Source: Prochlorococcus marinus str. SB | Lineage (GTDB): Bacteria; Cyanobacteriota; Cyanobacteriia; PCC-6307; Cyanobiaceae | Direction of reading: 5' to 3' | Length of the DNA stretch: 64,000 bases | NCBI RefSeq assembly: GCF_000760115.1 | Contig: NZ_JNAS01000002.1 | Coordinates: 372,001 to 436,000 of the forward strand | Part shown: piece by piece, positions 28,683 to 38,747 of the stretch | Position numbering within the stretch: the stretch's first letter is position 1 | How the letters are laid out: every line of letters starts with the position of its first letter | Notes under the pieces: generated by a model | What the model was told of the DNA's origin: nothing | What the model saw: only the letters and a program-made list of their open reading frames with translations | Databases searched by the model: none | Program-made: the position numbers and the translations under genes

Positions 28683-29858
28683 ATGGAATTACAACAAAAA
28701 ACTAAAACAGATACTAATGGACTAATACCGCCTTATGGAGGGGAACTAAAAAATTTAATTATCAAAGATAAAAACCTTAAAAATGATCTTATCTCTAAAG
28801 CTACTTATGAATTTGAATGTAGCGAGAGAAATGCATGCGATGTAGAACTTTTGATGGTTGGAGCTTTTTCTCCATTGGAAGGTTTTATGGATGAAAATAA
28901 CTACAATTCGGTAATTAAAAATAATAGAAATACCAATGGGTTGCTTTTTGGCTTGCCTATAGTATTTGATTCAAATAATGAAAAAGTAAAAGCTGGAGAG
29001 ACAATATTGCTTACTTATAAAACACAAAAAATAGCAGTTTTAGAAGTTAGCTCTAAATGGGAGCCTGACAAATCCTTAGAAGCTGAACTTTGTTATGGTA
29101 CTAATTCTCTAGATCATCCCGCTGTTAAGATGATTTTTAACGAGAGAGGGAGATTTTATATAGGAGGAAGAGTTTATGGTTTCGAAATTCCAATTAGAGA
29201 ATTCCCCTGCAAAACCCCAGAAGAAGTTAGATCTACACTGCCATCAAATCATGATGTAGTTGCATTTCAATGCAGAAATCCAATTCATAGAGCACATTAT
29301 GAATTATTTACTAATGCCTTACTTTCAGATAATGTCTCCTCTAACTCAGTTGTTCTAGTTCATCCAACTTGTGGACCAACTCAACAAGATGATATCCCTG
29401 GAAAAGTTAGATATTTGACCTATAAAGAATTAGAAGAGGAAATATCTGATGAAAGAATAAAATGGGCTTTTTTACCTTATTCAATGCATATGGCAGGGCC
29501 AAGAGAAGCTCTTCAACATATGATAATCAGAAGAAATTATGGCTGCACACACTTTATTATTGGTAGAGATATGGCTGGTTGTAAGTCTTCATCAACTGGT
29601 GAAGATTTTTATGGTCCATATGAAGCCCAGAATTTTGCGAATAAGTGTGCAGATGAATTGATGATGCAAACTGTTCCTTCAAAAAATTTAGTTTATACGA
29701 AGGAAAAAGGATACATAACAGCTGAAGAAGCTAAAGAATTTAATTATGAAATTATGAAACTTAGTGGTACTGAATTTAGAAAGAAATTGAGGAATGGTGA
29801 ACCAATTCCTGAATGGTTTGCATTCAAAAGTGTAGTAGATGTTCTAAGACGCTCCTAA
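28683..29858 (+). CDS. sat: Sulfate adenylyltransferase (ATP sulfurylase)
   Basis: The enzyme activates sulfate with ATP to APS, the first step of sulfate assimilation. The 391-residue protein has the nucleotide motif FQCRNPIHRAHYELF near residues 196-210, HPTCGPTQQDD near 230, and HFIIGRDMAGCKSS near 292. It lacks the APS kinase-like C-terminal domain, as in bacterial single-domain forms. It starts at ATG 28683 after the psbO terminator. Confidence 0.95.
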   Translation: MELQQKTKTDTNGLIPPYGGELKNLIIKDKNLKNDLISKATYEFECSERNACDVELLMVGAFSPLEGFMDENNYNSVIKNNRNTNGLLFGLPIVFDSNNEKVKAGETILLTYKTQKIAVLEVSSKWEPDKSLEAELCYGTNSLDHPAVKMIFNERGRFYIGGRVYGFEIPIREFPCKTPEEVRSTLPSNHDVVAFQCRNPIHRAHYELFTNALLSDNVSSNSVVLVHPTCGPTQQDDIPGKVRYLTYKELEEEISDERIKWAFLPYSMHMAGPREALQHMIIRRNYGCTHFIIGRDMAGCKSSSTGEDFYGPYEAQNFANKCADELMMQTVPSKNLVYTKEKGYITAEEAKEFNYEIMKLSGTEFRKKLRNGEPIPEWFAFKSVVDVLRRS

Positions 29859-29904
29859 TATTGTTTTATTATTAGTAATATAGATTTATTAAAGATTTTT
29901 TATC

Positions 29905-31758
29905 GTGAACAAACGTTGGAGAAACGTAGGACTTTATGTCCTAGCCGTTATTACTGTAATTTTCATTGGTACTTCAGTTTTTGATAAACCTAGTACTGAA
30001 AGTTCTACAAAGACCTTGAGATATAGTGATTTTATAGAGGCAGTACAAGATAAAGAAATCAGTAGAGTCCTAATATCTCCAGATAATGCCACAGCTCAAG
30101 TTGTTGAAAATGATGGGAGTAGGTCTGAGGTCAATTTAGCCCCTGACAAAGATTTATTAAAAATACTGACAGAGAATAACGTAGATATAGCTGTAACTCC
30201 TACAAAATTAGCCAACCCATGGCAACAGGCTGTAAGTAGCTTAATTTTCCCAGTACTTTTGATTGGAGGCCTATTTTTTCTTTTCAGAAGATCCCAAAGT
30301 GGTAATGCTGGGGGTAACAACCCTGCCATGAGTTTTGGCAAAAGCAAAGCTAGACTTCAAATGGAACCATCTACACAAGTAACTTTTTCAGATGTTGCGG
30401 GTGTTGAAGGTGCAAAATTAGAACTTACGGAAGTTGTAGATTTTCTAAAGAGTCCAGATAGATTTACCGCAGTCGGAGCAAAAATTCCAAAAGGGGTTCT
30501 TCTCGTTGGCCCTCCTGGTACAGGAAAAACATTACTAGCAAAAGCAGTAGCTGGAGAAGCAGGTGTACCTTTTTTCTCAATATCTGGTTCAGAATTTGTA
30601 GAGATGTTTGTTGGGGTTGGAGCTAGTAGAGTTAGAGATCTTTTTGAACAAGCTAAAAAGAATGCTCCTTGTATTGTATTTATTGACGAAATAGATGCAG
30701 TTGGAAGACAAAGAGGAGCTGGAATGGGCGGAGGAAATGATGAAAGAGAACAAACATTAAATCAACTCTTAACCGAAATGGATGGTTTTGAAGGTAATTC
30801 AGGAATAATAATAGTTGCTGCAACCAACAGACCAGATGTCTTAGATTCAGCTTTAATGCGTCCTGGAAGATTCGATAGACAGGTAACAGTAGATCGTCCA
30901 GATTATGCTGGAAGATTGCAGATATTAAATGTTCATGCGAAAGATAAAACTCTTTCAAAAGACGTTGATTTAGATAAAGTTGCCAGAAGAACACCAGGAT
31001 TTACTGGAGCAGATTTAGCTAATCTTTTAAATGAAGCAGCAATACTAGCAGCTAGAAAAGATTTAGATAAAGTAAGTAACGACGAAGTGGGTGATGCCAT
31101 TGAAAGAGTTATGGCTGGCCCAGAAAAGAAAGATAGAGTCATCAGTGATAAGAAAAAAGAATTAGTTGCTTATCACGAAGCTGGTCATGCACTCGTTGGA
31201 GCATTAATGCCTGATTATGATCCAGTAGCGAAAGTCTCAATCATTCCAAGAGGTCAAGCTGGGGGTCTAACCTTCTTTACCCCAAGTGAAGAAAGAATGG
31301 AATCTGGTCTTTACTCTCGTTCTTACCTTCAAAATCAAATGGCTGTAGCTCTTGGTGGAAGAGTTGCTGAAGAAATAGTCTATGGCGAAGAAGAGGTAAC
31401 AACCGGTGCTTCAAACGATTTACAACAAGTTGCCAATGTAGCAAGACAAATGATCACTAAATTTGGTATGAGTGACAAAATAGGTCCGGTCGCTCTAGGT
31501 CAATCTCAAGGTGGAATGTTTCTCGGAAGAGATATGAGTTCTACAAGAGACTTCTCTGAAGATACAGCCGCAACAATTGACGTAGAGGTTTCAGAACTTG
31601 TTGATGTTGCCTATAAGAGAGCTACAAAAGTTTTAACAGACAATAGAACTGTTCTTGACGAAATGGCTCAAATGCTAATTGAAAGAGAAACTATAGATAC
31701 TGAAGATATCCAAGACTTGCTCAACCGCTCAGAAGTAAAAGTCGCAAACTATATTTAA
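29905..31758 (+). CDS. ftsH: ATP-dependent zinc metalloprotease FtsH
   Basis: The 617-residue thylakoid/plasma membrane protease starts at GTG 29905. It has two membrane helices (about residues 9-25 and 111-127) around a small lumenal domain, then the AAA+ module. That module shows GPPGTGKT at 202-209, Walker [14 protein letters not shown] near 259, and the SRH segment with PGRFDRQ near 318. The zinc site HEAGH lies at about 424-428. Close likeness to cyanobacterial FtsH2 (D1 turnover) is inferred from overall sequence style, not proven. Confidence 0.95.
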   Translation: MNKRWRNVGLYVLAVITVIFIGTSVFDKPSTESSTKTLRYSDFIEAVQDKEISRVLISPDNATAQVVENDGSRSEVNLAPDKDLLKILTENNVDIAVTPTKLANPWQQAVSSLIFPVLLIGGLFFLFRRSQSGNAGGNNPAMSFGKSKARLQMEPSTQVTFSDVAGVEGAKLELTEVVDFLKSPDRFTAVGAKIPKGVLLVGPPGTGKTLLAKAVAGEAGVPFFSISGSEFVEMFVGVGASRVRDLFEQAKKNAPCIVFIDEIDAVGRQRGAGMGGGNDEREQTLNQLLTEMDGFEGNSGIIIVAATNRPDVLDSALMRPGRFDRQVTVDRPDYAGRLQILNVHAKDKTLSKDVDLDKVARRTPGFTGADLANLLNEAAILAARKDLDKVSNDEVGDAIERVMAGPEKKDRVISDKKKELVAYHEAGHALVGALMPDYDPVAKVSIIPRGQAGGLTFFTPSEERMESGLYSRSYLQNQMAVALGGRVAEEIVYGEEEVTTGASNDLQQVANVARQMITKFGMSDKIGPVALGQSQGGMFLGRDMSSTRDFSEDTAATIDVEVSELVDVAYKRATKVLTDNRTVLDEMAQMLIERETIDTEDIQDLLNRSEVKVANYI

Positions 31759-31777
31759 CGCGGAATTTAAATTTTTA

Positions 31778-32404
31778 ATGAATAATATAGAAGATTCTTT
31801 TTCGGAGCACCTGAAAATTGAGTCTTTTTTTTTACTTATAAAACCTGAAGATAATATTTACTCAAATACCTCTATAAGAAATTCATTTTTTGAAGAATTA
31901 GAAAACTTAGTAAAATTAGGATTAAAGAATATTGAAATAAGTTGGTCTAACAACGAAAATTGGTTCGATTTTGTATCCAATATCAAAATTAAATATCCAA
32001 GAATTAATTTAGGCTCTGCCTCCATAGTTAACAAACAATCAATAGAAGATTCTTTAAAAATTGGATTAAATTTTTCTATGATGAAATTTTGGGATAAAGA
32101 TCTTTTCAATTATGCGCAGTCAAAAAATTATTTATTAATTCCTGGAATTAATAATTTAAAAGATCTTAAGGAAGCGATAGATTTAAATTGCAACATTATC
32201 AAAATTTACCCAATAAAAAATAAAGATAGTTCGATAAATATACTCAACTATAAAAATGTTGATTTCATTGCTGCAGGAGGACTATCAATCAATGATTTAA
32301 AATCTTATAAATCTTTAGGGTATAAAGCAGTTGTAATTGGAGATAAAGCTATCAAAAATAAAAAATTTGATCCAAAAATATATGAATGGCTCAAAAATAA
32401 TTAA
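31778..32404 (+). CDS. KDPG/KHG aldolase-like protein, divergent active site
   Basis: The 208-residue protein has the fold order of Eda: LGLKNIEISWS near residues 46-56, LGSASIV near 79, LLIPGINNLKDLKEA near 117-131, NIIKIYPIK near 138-146 with the lysine that would form the Schiff base, and FIAAGGLS near 166. Compared with E. coli Eda, the Glu and Schiff-base Lys are kept, but the substrate-binding Arg of the EVTLR motif, the SPG proline and the Thr of PTGG are changed. It follows ftsH by 19 bases. Activity as KDPG aldolase is therefore uncertain. Confidence 0.6.
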   Translation: MNNIEDSFSEHLKIESFFLLIKPEDNIYSNTSIRNSFFEELENLVKLGLKNIEISWSNNENWFDFVSNIKIKYPRINLGSASIVNKQSIEDSLKIGLNFSMMKFWDKDLFNYAQSKNYLLIPGINNLKDLKEAIDLNCNIIKIYPIKNKDSSINILNYKNVDFIAAGGLSINDLKSYKSLGYKAVVIGDKAIKNKKFDPKIYEWLKNN

Positions 32405-32438
32405 ATTAAGGATAAATATAATTTATTCAACAAAACTA

Positions 32439-33536
32439 CTACTTATTTATTAAGTCACATTGAGCATGATTTAGAAGCAAATGATCAGCAAGTACTAAAG
32501 CTACCATAGCATCAACCATGGGAACTGCTCTTGGTAGGACGCATGGATCGTGTCTCCCTTTTGCTTTCATAAGTACTTCTTTACCTTCAGCATTTACTGT
32601 TTTCTGTTCTTTACCGATGGTTGCTGTAGGTTTAAAAGCTATCTTCATCTCGATATTTTCACCATTACTTATTCCGCCCTGTATACCTCCTGAATTGTTT
32701 GATGTTGTTTTTAACTTACTAATATCATCAGACTTGATAAAGGCATCATTATGTTCGCTTCCTTTTAAATAAGTTCCAGAGAAACCTGAACCTATTTCGA
32801 AGCCTTTCGTGGCAGGCAAAGACATCAAAGCCTTTGCTAAATCAGCTTCTAATTTATCAAAAACAGGCATTCCAAGACCAGAGGGGACATTTCTTACAAG
32901 ACATTCAATAACACCGCCGCAAGAGTCTCCTTGACGCTTTAATTCCTTAATTCTCTCGATCATTTCTGTTGATACCTTTTCATCAGGACATCTAACAATA
33001 TTAGAATCTATTTTTTTAAGAGAAATCTTCTCTTTATTGATATCAGAATCAATATCATGTATACGCTTTACCCAAGATAGTATTTCGGTGTTACAGAAGG
33101 TTTTTAATAATTGTTTTGCTATAGCACCAGCAGCTACTCTCCCAATTGTTTCTCTAGCAGAGGCTCTTCCACCGCCAGAACTTGCCTGAATCCCATATTT
33201 CAGATGATATGTACCATCTGCATGAGAAGGTCTAAATACCTGCTCCAAATTATTATAATCTCCTGGTCTTTGATCCTTATTTCTTACCAACATTGCTATT
33301 GGAGTTCCAAGTGTTAACCCTTCCTTTATCCCACTTAATATTTCAATTTTATCTTCTTCATTTCTGGGTGTTGTAATGTCACTTTGCCCAGGTCTGCGCC
33401 TATCTAATTCATTTTGTATCAGATTTATATCTATTTTTAACTTAGGTGGACATCCATCAAGGATAACTCCTACTGCACCACCATGTGATTCTCCAAAAGT
33501 ACTAACACGAAAAATTTTTCCAAAACTACTACTCAT
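32439..33536 (-). CDS. aroC: Chorismate synthase
   Basis: AroC makes chorismate from EPSP using reduced FMN. The 365-residue protein shows [20 protein letters not shown] at 9-28 and [16 protein letters not shown] near 47. It also has the [12 protein letters not shown] segment near 103, [18 protein letters not shown] near 120, and the C-terminal [18 protein letters not shown] near 328. All FMN-site motifs are present. It ends 34 bases from the aldolase-like gene on the other strand and lies upstream of the psbA terminator region. Confidence 0.96.
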   Translation of the reverse strand: MSSSFGKIFRVSTFGESHGGAVGVILDGCPPKLKIDINLIQNELDRRRPGQSDITTPRNEEDKIEILSGIKEGLTLGTPIAMLVRNKDQRPGDYNNLEQVFRPSHADGTYHLKYGIQASSGGGRASARETIGRVAAGAIAKQLLKTFCNTEILSWVKRIHDIDSDINKEKISLKKIDSNIVRCPDEKVSTEMIERIKELKRQGDSCGGVIECLVRNVPSGLGMPVFDKLEADLAKALMSLPATKGFEIGSGFSGTYLKGSEHNDAFIKSDDISKLKTTSNNSGGIQGGISNGENIEMKIAFKPTATIGKEQKTVNAEGKEVLMKAKGRHDPCVLPRAVPMVDAMVALVLADHLLLNHAQCDLINK

Positions 33537-33596
33537 AAAAATATCAAATGTTTTATCTATATATAAACATTATATGAAACCAATTGAAAATTAAAC

Positions 33597-33622
33597 AAAA
33601 AAAAGCCCCCTAAAAGGGGGCT
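33597..33622 (-). terminator. Terminator of psbA
   Basis: Read on the minus strand, AGCCCCC and GGGGGCT pair around TTTTA and are followed by eight T (33604-33597). It lies 22 bases past the psbA stop and would end the strong psbA transcript before aroC. Confidence 0.9.
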
Positions 33623-33644
33623 TGTATTTTTAAGAACTTTAAGC

Positions 33645-34727
33645 TTAACCGATAGCTGGAGCTGAAAGAGCTACTGTTGTAGACTCAGCTGCTGCTAGAT
33701 CAAGTGGGAAGTTGTGAGCATTACGCTCGTGCATTACTTCCATACCTAGGTTTGCTCTGTTAAGAACGTCACCCCATGTAGGAACAATCTTACCGTTTGC
33801 ATCAACAACTGACTGGTTGAAGTTGAAACCGTTAAGGTTGAATGCCATTGTGCAGATACCCATTGAAGTTAACCATACACAAACAACTGGGAATACAGCT
33901 AAGAAGAAGTGTAGACTTCTGCTGTTGTTGAAACTTGCATATTGGAAGATCAAACGACCGAAGTAGCCATGAGCTGCAACGATGTTGTATGTTTCCTCTT
34001 CTTGTCCGAACTTGTAACCATAGTTCTGAGATTCTGTCTCAGTTGTTTCTCTGATTAGAGATGAAGTAACAAGTGAACCATGCATAGCTGAGAATAAAGA
34101 TCCTCCGAACATACCTGCAACACCAGCCATGTGGAATGGGTGCATTAGAATGTTGTGCTCTGCCTGGAAAACAAACATGAAGTTAAATGTTCCAGAGATA
34201 CCTAGAGGCATTCCGTCAGAGAATGAACCTTGACCGAATGGGTATACAAGAAATACTGCGAAAGCTGCTGAAACTGGTGCAGAGTATGCAACACAGATCC
34301 AAGGACGCATACCTAAACGGTATGAAAGCTCCCACTGTCTTCCCATGTATGCTGAGATACCAATTAGGAAGTGGAAAATTACAAGCTGGTAAGGACCACC
34401 GTTGTATAACCACTCATCTACAGTAGCTGCTTCCCAAATTGGGTAGAAGTGTAGACCAATAGCGTTAGATGAAGGAACAACTGCACCTGAGATGATGTTG
34501 TTTCCGTATAGGAATGAACCAGCAACTGGCTCTCTAATTCCGTCAATGTCTACTGGTGGTGCTGCGATGAATGCAACGATGAAGCAAGCCGCTGCTGTAA
34601 GAAGGCATGGAATCATTAAGACGCCGAACCAACCAACATAAATTCTGTTGTTAGTTGATGTTACCCACTCACAAAACTGTGGCCAACCTTTTAACAGCGA
34701 AGAACGCTGCTGCTGAATAGTTGTCAT
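33645..34727 (-). CDS. psbA: Photosystem II D1 protein
   Basis: D1 is the reaction-centre core subunit carrying P680, pheophytin, QB and most Mn-cluster ligands. The 360-residue protein begins [21 protein letters not shown] and has five membrane helices. It contains the QB region [19 protein letters not shown] near 252-270 and ends [17 protein letters not shown], with processing expected after the Ala-Leu region near residue 344. Local GC is higher than in the surroundings and codons look favoured, consistent with very high expression. It is the only psbA in the window. Confidence 0.98.
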   Translation of the reverse strand: MTTIQQQRSSLLKGWPQFCEWVTSTNNRIYVGWFGVLMIPCLLTAAACFIVAFIAAPPVDIDGIREPVAGSFLYGNNIISGAVVPSSNAIGLHFYPIWEAATVDEWLYNGGPYQLVIFHFLIGISAYMGRQWELSYRLGMRPWICVAYSAPVSAAFAVFLVYPFGQGSFSDGMPLGISGTFNFMFVFQAEHNILMHPFHMAGVAGMFGGSLFSAMHGSLVTSSLIRETTETESQNYGYKFGQEEETYNIVAAHGYFGRLIFQYASFNNSRSLHFFLAVFPVVCVWLTSMGICTMAFNLNGFNFNQSVVDANGKIVPTWGDVLNRANLGMEVMHERNAHNFPLDLAAAESTTVALSAPAIG

Positions 34728-34860
34728 GAGTTCGTAAAGTATGTCTCGAAAGTGAGACGTGTAAATAAAAACGGAAAATGTAATCCGCTTCGAAGATTTT
34801 AGACCAAAATCGCTAAAAATGTGTAAATATTTTTTCTTTAAGTAAAGTTATTTTTTGGAA
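34728..34860 (-). promoter_or_regulatory. psbA promoter and leader region
   Basis: This spacer lies between the psbA start and a divergent small gene. On the minus strand it holds two TTTAC-type -35-like sequences (near 34823 and 34843) and TAAAAT near 34800, but spacing is imperfect, so no single promoter is assigned. A short inverted repeat (GTCTC/GAGAC, 34743-34757) sits in the expected leader just upstream of the start. Confidence 0.35.
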
Positions 34861-34916
34861 AACAGGAGAAAAGAACTTCCATATCTTAAGATTTTCTTTG
34901 TTATTGAGGATTCAAC

Positions 34917-35045
34917 TTGGTAATAATCGAATGGCTTCTTAACGGAAAAAGATCTAGAGAGGTGGTTTCCCTAAGACAGGCTAAGCATAGAAGACTGCAA
35001 TTAGAGGCTTTTGGAGCTGTTATTTATTGGAGTGAAAGAATTTAG
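34917..35045 (+). CDS. 42-residue basic protein beside psbA, unknown function
   Basis: The frame starts at TTG 34917 and encodes VIIEWLLNGKRSREVVSLRQ then AKHRRLQLEAFGAVIYWSERI, ending with TAG at 35043. I did not find it among longer reading frames because of its size. The clean amphipathic, strongly basic sequence and good codon pattern suggest a real gene. I recall near-identical small proteins in marine picocyanobacteria but cannot name a family. It is divergent from psbA, 189 bases from its start. No membrane segment is seen. Confidence 0.6.
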   Translation: MVIIEWLLNGKRSREVVSLRQAKHRRLQLEAFGAVIYWSERI

Positions 35046-35161
35046 GATTTTTAGGATTAAAAATTAGAAAAAAAATAAAAGTATTAAATATTAAATAAAC
35101 TTATCTATAAAATAAAAAATCCTTATTATTTTTCAACGATTTATTGTTCCGATTTCTTAAT

Positions 35162-36067
35162 TTACAAACTTTCAAACTCTTGAACCCATTGTTTTTTGGA
35201 ACAAATCACTTCTTTTTTTGTGTAGCTCATGGCAATTTTTTTTTCCTTATAAGCAACTTCTCCAATAAAAACAGGCCAAATAAATTGGTCCCGTTCATAT
35301 TTGTGGATTATTCCTTGGCTATCCAGAAATAATGGATCTCCTTTTTTAATCATTTTCCAATCTTGATTTATTCTCTCAGGATGAATTATGCCATCAATAT
35401 CTTCCTTTTCATCTCTTGGATAATCTATACTACCTTGATGAACGTGAACCACTAATTCCTTTGGCAGTTCTATTAGTTTATTTTTTAATTTATCTATCTC
35501 TACCCTTAGGGAGCTAATTATTAGAGAGAATCTATTTATAATATTCTGATCATAAAAATTTTGTGCGACAGCTCCTATTTCAATAACTAAACCACATGGC
35601 CAAGCTTCTACAAGAAAGCCTGTTTGGGTTTTATCTTTTTCGTGCAAATAAATAGGCAATCCAAATTTGTTCTGCAGTAATGCAGCTAAACAAAAATCTT
35701 TGGATCTCCTCCCATACATAACAATGCTTGTTCCCATATTTGCAGTAGTAGTGTGCAAATCGATTGCAATTTGACAGGGTTTAGTTCCATCAATTCCAAA
35801 TTCATCTACTAAAAATTTGGCTCTATTAGTTTCATACAAGCTATTCTTGTGTTGATCAAAATTCTCATTTTCTTTAAAAGATCTATTTAAATCTACATCT
35901 ATATATCTGCAACCTTTTTCATAGGCAGCAGGATTACCTATGATGTACTCATACTCAATACCATTATTTAAACTATTTTCCTTTCTATTAAATTGCTTAA
36001 CAGCCCAAACAGAATTAATTTCATTCCCATGAGTGCCTGAAACAATAAGTATTCTTTGAACAGTCAT
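35162..36067 (-). CDS. Aspartoacylase / AstE-AspA family zinc hydrolase
   Basis: The 301-residue protein has the zinc site SGTHGNEINS (His13, Glu16) and the third ligand in AIDLHTTTANMG (His105). DVDLNRSF near 57-64 and VIEIGAVAQN near 175 are also present; together these identify the aspartoacylase/succinylglutamate desuccinylase family. Members cleave acyl groups from N-acyl amino acids such as N-acetylaspartate; the substrate in picocyanobacteria is not known from sequence. The gene is divergent from the GST-like gene by 23 bases. Confidence 0.8.
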   Translation of the reverse strand: MTVQRILIVSGTHGNEINSVWAVKQFNRKENSLNNGIEYEYIIGNPAAYEKGCRYIDVDLNRSFKENENFDQHKNSLYETNRAKFLVDEFGIDGTKPCQIAIDLHTTTANMGTSIVMYGRRSKDFCLAALLQNKFGLPIYLHEKDKTQTGFLVEAWPCGLVIEIGAVAQNFYDQNIINRFSLIISSLRVEIDKLKNKLIELPKELVVHVHQGSIDYPRDEKEDIDGIIHPERINQDWKMIKKGDPLFLDSQGIIHKYERDQFIWPVFIGEVAYKEKKIAMSYTKKEVICSKKQWVQEFESL

Positions 36068-36090
36068 TTTTTCTTTAAAAATAAAATTTT

Positions 36091-37044
36091 ATGCAAAATA
36101 AATACCTTATAAAGGCTTCCAGAAAATTCTGGTTTTGGTTTTGGACCCAATTAATGAATGGCTTCGCGCCATCAGATTTACATGGTAATTATATAAGGCC
36201 TAGAGGTATAAACATTAATACTGAATACGAAATTAATAATGAAAATGAACAAATTTATTTATTAGTAGGTCATTCTTGTCCATGGTGTCAAAGAACTTTA
36301 CTCGTACACGAAATAAAAAATTTATCTAAAAAAGTTAAAGTAATTTTTTTAAAGGCAGATATTGAGCATAGCGAATGGATTTTCAATACAAAGGTTAATG
36401 GATGTATGAGACTTTCAGACCTTTACAAAAAAGCTAATAAAGAGATTATTTTTAGGGCGACATTACCTCTTTTAATTAGCTTTGTAAAAGATGAAGTAAA
36501 TATTCTGTCTAATGAAAGTTCACAGATTATAGGACTACTAAATTCAATAAAAAGTGAATCGAAATATCAGGCATTAATAATTAAAGATGGTAATCAAAAA
36601 TTTTTAGATTTAATTAATAACAGCATTAATAATGGCGTATATAAGTGTGGTTTCGCAAGGAACCAGTCAGCTTACGAAAAAGCAAGTAAAAATCTTTTCG
36701 CAGCTTTAAATGAAATTGAAAATTTACTACAGAAAAATAAAGGGGACTGGATATTTGGAGAAGAGTTAACTTACGCAGATATTTACCTTTTTCCAACGCT
36801 TATAAGATGGGAATTGATATATAGCAAACTTTTCAAATGTACTGAACAAGAACTATCAAGTTTTGAAAAGATTATTGAATGGAGATTAAAATTCTTTAAA
36901 TTATCTAACGTAAAAAGGACATGCTTCGACAATGAATGGAAAAAAGATTACTATAAATCTTTATTCCCTTTAAACCCAAATCAACTAATCCCAGTTTTAC
37001 CATCGCTAGATGAAATAATGAGATTAAAGTCCGAAAAAATATAA
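36091..37044 (+). CDS. Glutathione S-transferase-like protein (glutathionyl-hydroquinone reductase type)
   Basis: The 317-residue protein has an N-terminal thioredoxin-like half with VGHSCPWCQRTLLV (cysteines at about 63 and 66) and a C-terminal all-alpha GST domain with GDWIFGEELTYADIYLFPTLIRW near 228-250. The CPWC motif and long layout resemble the Xi-class/YqjG group that reduces glutathionyl-hydroquinones. The substrate here is not known. It is divergent from the aspartoacylase with only 23 bases between starts, so the two may share a control region. Confidence 0.65.
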   Translation: MQNKYLIKASRKFWFWFWTQLMNGFAPSDLHGNYIRPRGININTEYEINNENEQIYLLVGHSCPWCQRTLLVHEIKNLSKKVKVIFLKADIEHSEWIFNTKVNGCMRLSDLYKKANKEIIFRATLPLLISFVKDEVNILSNESSQIIGLLNSIKSESKYQALIIKDGNQKFLDLINNSINNGVYKCGFARNQSAYEKASKNLFAALNEIENLLQKNKGDWIFGEELTYADIYLFPTLIRWELIYSKLFKCTEQELSSFEKIIEWRLKFFKLSNVKRTCFDNEWKKDYYKSLFPLNPNQLIPVLPSLDEIMRLKSEKI

Positions 37045-37163
37045 AAATCAATTTCCAAAAAAAAAATGATGTTGTAATGAACACTTATTTAGTTCATAGA
37101 TAATGCAATTTCATTAGAAATTAACTATGTTATGTATGTCTACTAAAGTACGAAAAGCTTAAA

Positions 37164-37382
37164 ATGAAATCCATTGACGAACACATCCTAAAAGATCAAT
37201 CGGAAATCGAATCTGCAAAAGCAGAGGGCAATCTTCCAAAGGTCAGACATTTAACTGAAGAGCTAAAAGAACTCGAAGAATATAAGGATCATCATCCAGA
37301 AGATAAACATGACCCTAATGCTTTGGAATTATTTTGCGACGCCAACCCAGATGAACCAGAATGTCTTGTCTATGATGATTAA
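37164..37382 (+). CDS. cp12: CP12, Calvin cycle regulator
   Basis: CP12 is a disordered protein that binds GAPDH and phosphoribulokinase under oxidising conditions and silences the Calvin cycle. The 72-residue sequence has helix-forming KVRHLTEELKELEEYKDHH and the C-terminal binding element LELFCDANPDEPECLVYDD with Cys58 and Cys67. The N-terminal cysteine pair found in plant and many cyanobacterial CP12s is absent, so only the C-terminal disulfide can form. A strong terminator follows. Confidence 0.93.
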   Translation: MKSIDEHILKDQSEIESAKAEGNLPKVRHLTEELKELEEYKDHHPEDKHDPNALELFCDANPDEPECLVYDD

Positions 37383-37408
37383 GTTTCAAAATTATTAGAT
37401 AATTCATA

Positions 37409-37438
37409 AAAAAAAGGGCTTTTATGAGCCCTTTTTTT
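37409..37438 (+). terminator. Terminator after CP12 (possibly bidirectional)
   Basis: AAAAGGGCT and AGCCCTTTT pair around TTTATG and are followed by a T run; an A run before the stem makes it work on the other strand too. It lies between cp12 and a convergent small gene. Confidence 0.85.
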
Positions 37439-37453
37439 AGTTCTTGAATTCTT

Positions 37454-37636
37454 TTAATAATCCATATTAAAATCTGATGGGCTACCTGTCAGAGAACATA
37501 CCACCGACTCTTCATTTTTCATTTCCTTAACTTCTACAATAGGTCTTCCCATTTTCTTAAGAACCTCAATATCTTGAATGGTTTGGCATCTAGCTATTAT
37601 TTTTCCTTGTTTATCAAAACAACTGTAGAAATTCAT
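37454..37636 (-). CDS. Small conserved protein, unknown function
   Basis: The 60-residue protein reads MNFYSCFDKQGKIIARC, then QTIQDIEVLKKMGRPIVEV and an acidic end with CSLTGSPSDF. I recognise no named family. Three cysteines, a compact predicted alpha/beta content and a clean ATG support a real small gene. It shares the bidirectional terminator with cp12 and lies 86 bases upstream of obgE, on the same strand. Confidence 0.55.
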   Translation of the reverse strand: MNFYSCFDKQGKIIARCQTIQDIEVLKKMGRPIVEVKEMKNEESVVCSLTGSPSDFNMDY

Positions 37637-37722
37637 ATTATGTTTAAAGAATTATCCTATTTATGGCTAATTTTCATTATTAAATCAAGTGTATTTATTT
37701 ACAAAAAAATTTTTAATTTAAG

Positions 37723-38706
37723 TTAAATCCTTTTCCAAACTTCAGAAAGCAGTGAGGATAAACCTTTTTTTAAAGATGAAGAAATAACTAAAACTTTCTT
37801 TTTTGATAAATCTTCTAACTTTTTTGTAATTATTTTCAAATAATCATCATCTACCAGCTCCATTTTATTTATCACTATTATCCTCTCTTTATCTAAAAGA
37901 CCTTTCCCATATTTGTTTAATTCCTGCTCAATAATCTCAAAATCATGTAAAGGATTTTCTGCAATTGCATCAATTAAGTGAACAAGTATCTTCGTTCTTT
38001 GGATATGCCTTAAAAAATCATGCCCTAAACCTACTCCATCAGCTGCACCTGATATTAACCCAGGAATATCCGCAAAAAGACAACCATTCCCATCAATTTT
38101 TCTTACTACACCTAAGTTAGGTATAAGAGTCGTGAAAGGATAATTTGCGATTTTTGGACGGGCAGATGATACAACGGAAATCAAAGTACTTTTCCCTGCA
38201 TTTGGAAGGCCTATAATCCCAACCTCTGCAAGAAGTTTTAGTTCTAATTGAACCTCCCATATTTCACCATCTTTTCCTTCAGTGAATGATTCTGGAGCTC
38301 TATTTTGATTACTTAAATAGTAAGCATTACCATGTCCACCTCTTCCTCCAATGGCAATAGTTAAGCTCTGTTTATCTTTAGTTAAGTCTCCTAAAATAAT
38401 GCCGGTTTTAATATCCCTTATTTCTGTACCGCAGGGAACTTTAAGGATTCGATCCTCACCTGAAGCACCTGATCTCTTATTAGGACCTCCTTTGCATCCA
38501 TCTTCAGCAATTATTTCCCGTTTGAATTTGAAATCTAATAATGTTTGAAGATTATTATCAGCCATCAAAATAACTGAACCCCCTCTGCCACCATTTCCCC
38601 CAGATGGTCCTCCTGCAGGAACGAATTTTTCTCTTCTAAATGAAACTATTCCATTCCCGCCTTTTCCAGCTTTAAGAATAATGTTTGCTTGATCAATAAA
38701 TTGCAC
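37723..38706 (-). CDS. obgE: Obg-family GTPase
   Basis: ObgE is a GTPase in large-subunit ribosome assembly. The 327-residue protein has the glycine-rich Obg domain ([32 protein letters not shown], residues 13-45) and the G domain with GLPNAGKST at 166-173, DIPGLISGA near 213 and NKMELVDD near 281. It ends soon after the G domain without the third OCT domain, as in many Gram-negative Obg proteins. Confidence 0.95.
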   Translation of the reverse strand: MQFIDQANIILKAGKGGNGIVSFRREKFVPAGGPSGGNGGRGGSVILMADNNLQTLLDFKFKREIIAEDGCKGGPNKRSGASGEDRILKVPCGTEIRDIKTGIILGDLTKDKQSLTIAIGGRGGHGNAYYLSNQNRAPESFTEGKDGEIWEVQLELKLLAEVGIIGLPNAGKSTLISVVSSARPKIANYPFTTLIPNLGVVRKIDGNGCLFADIPGLISGAADGVGLGHDFLRHIQRTKILVHLIDAIAENPLHDFEIIEQELNKYGKGLLDKERIIVINKMELVDDDYLKIITKKLEDLSKKKVLVISSSLKKGLSSLLSEVWKRI

Positions 38707-38747
38707 TTAATACGCTTATTAAATGGTTTTCTAGGTTTTTTAAAATT

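Noticed and set aside
34187-34426. Open frames antisense to psbA
   Set aside because: psbA is strongly conserved and GC-richer, which leaves long open frames on the other strand by chance; no protein features are seen.
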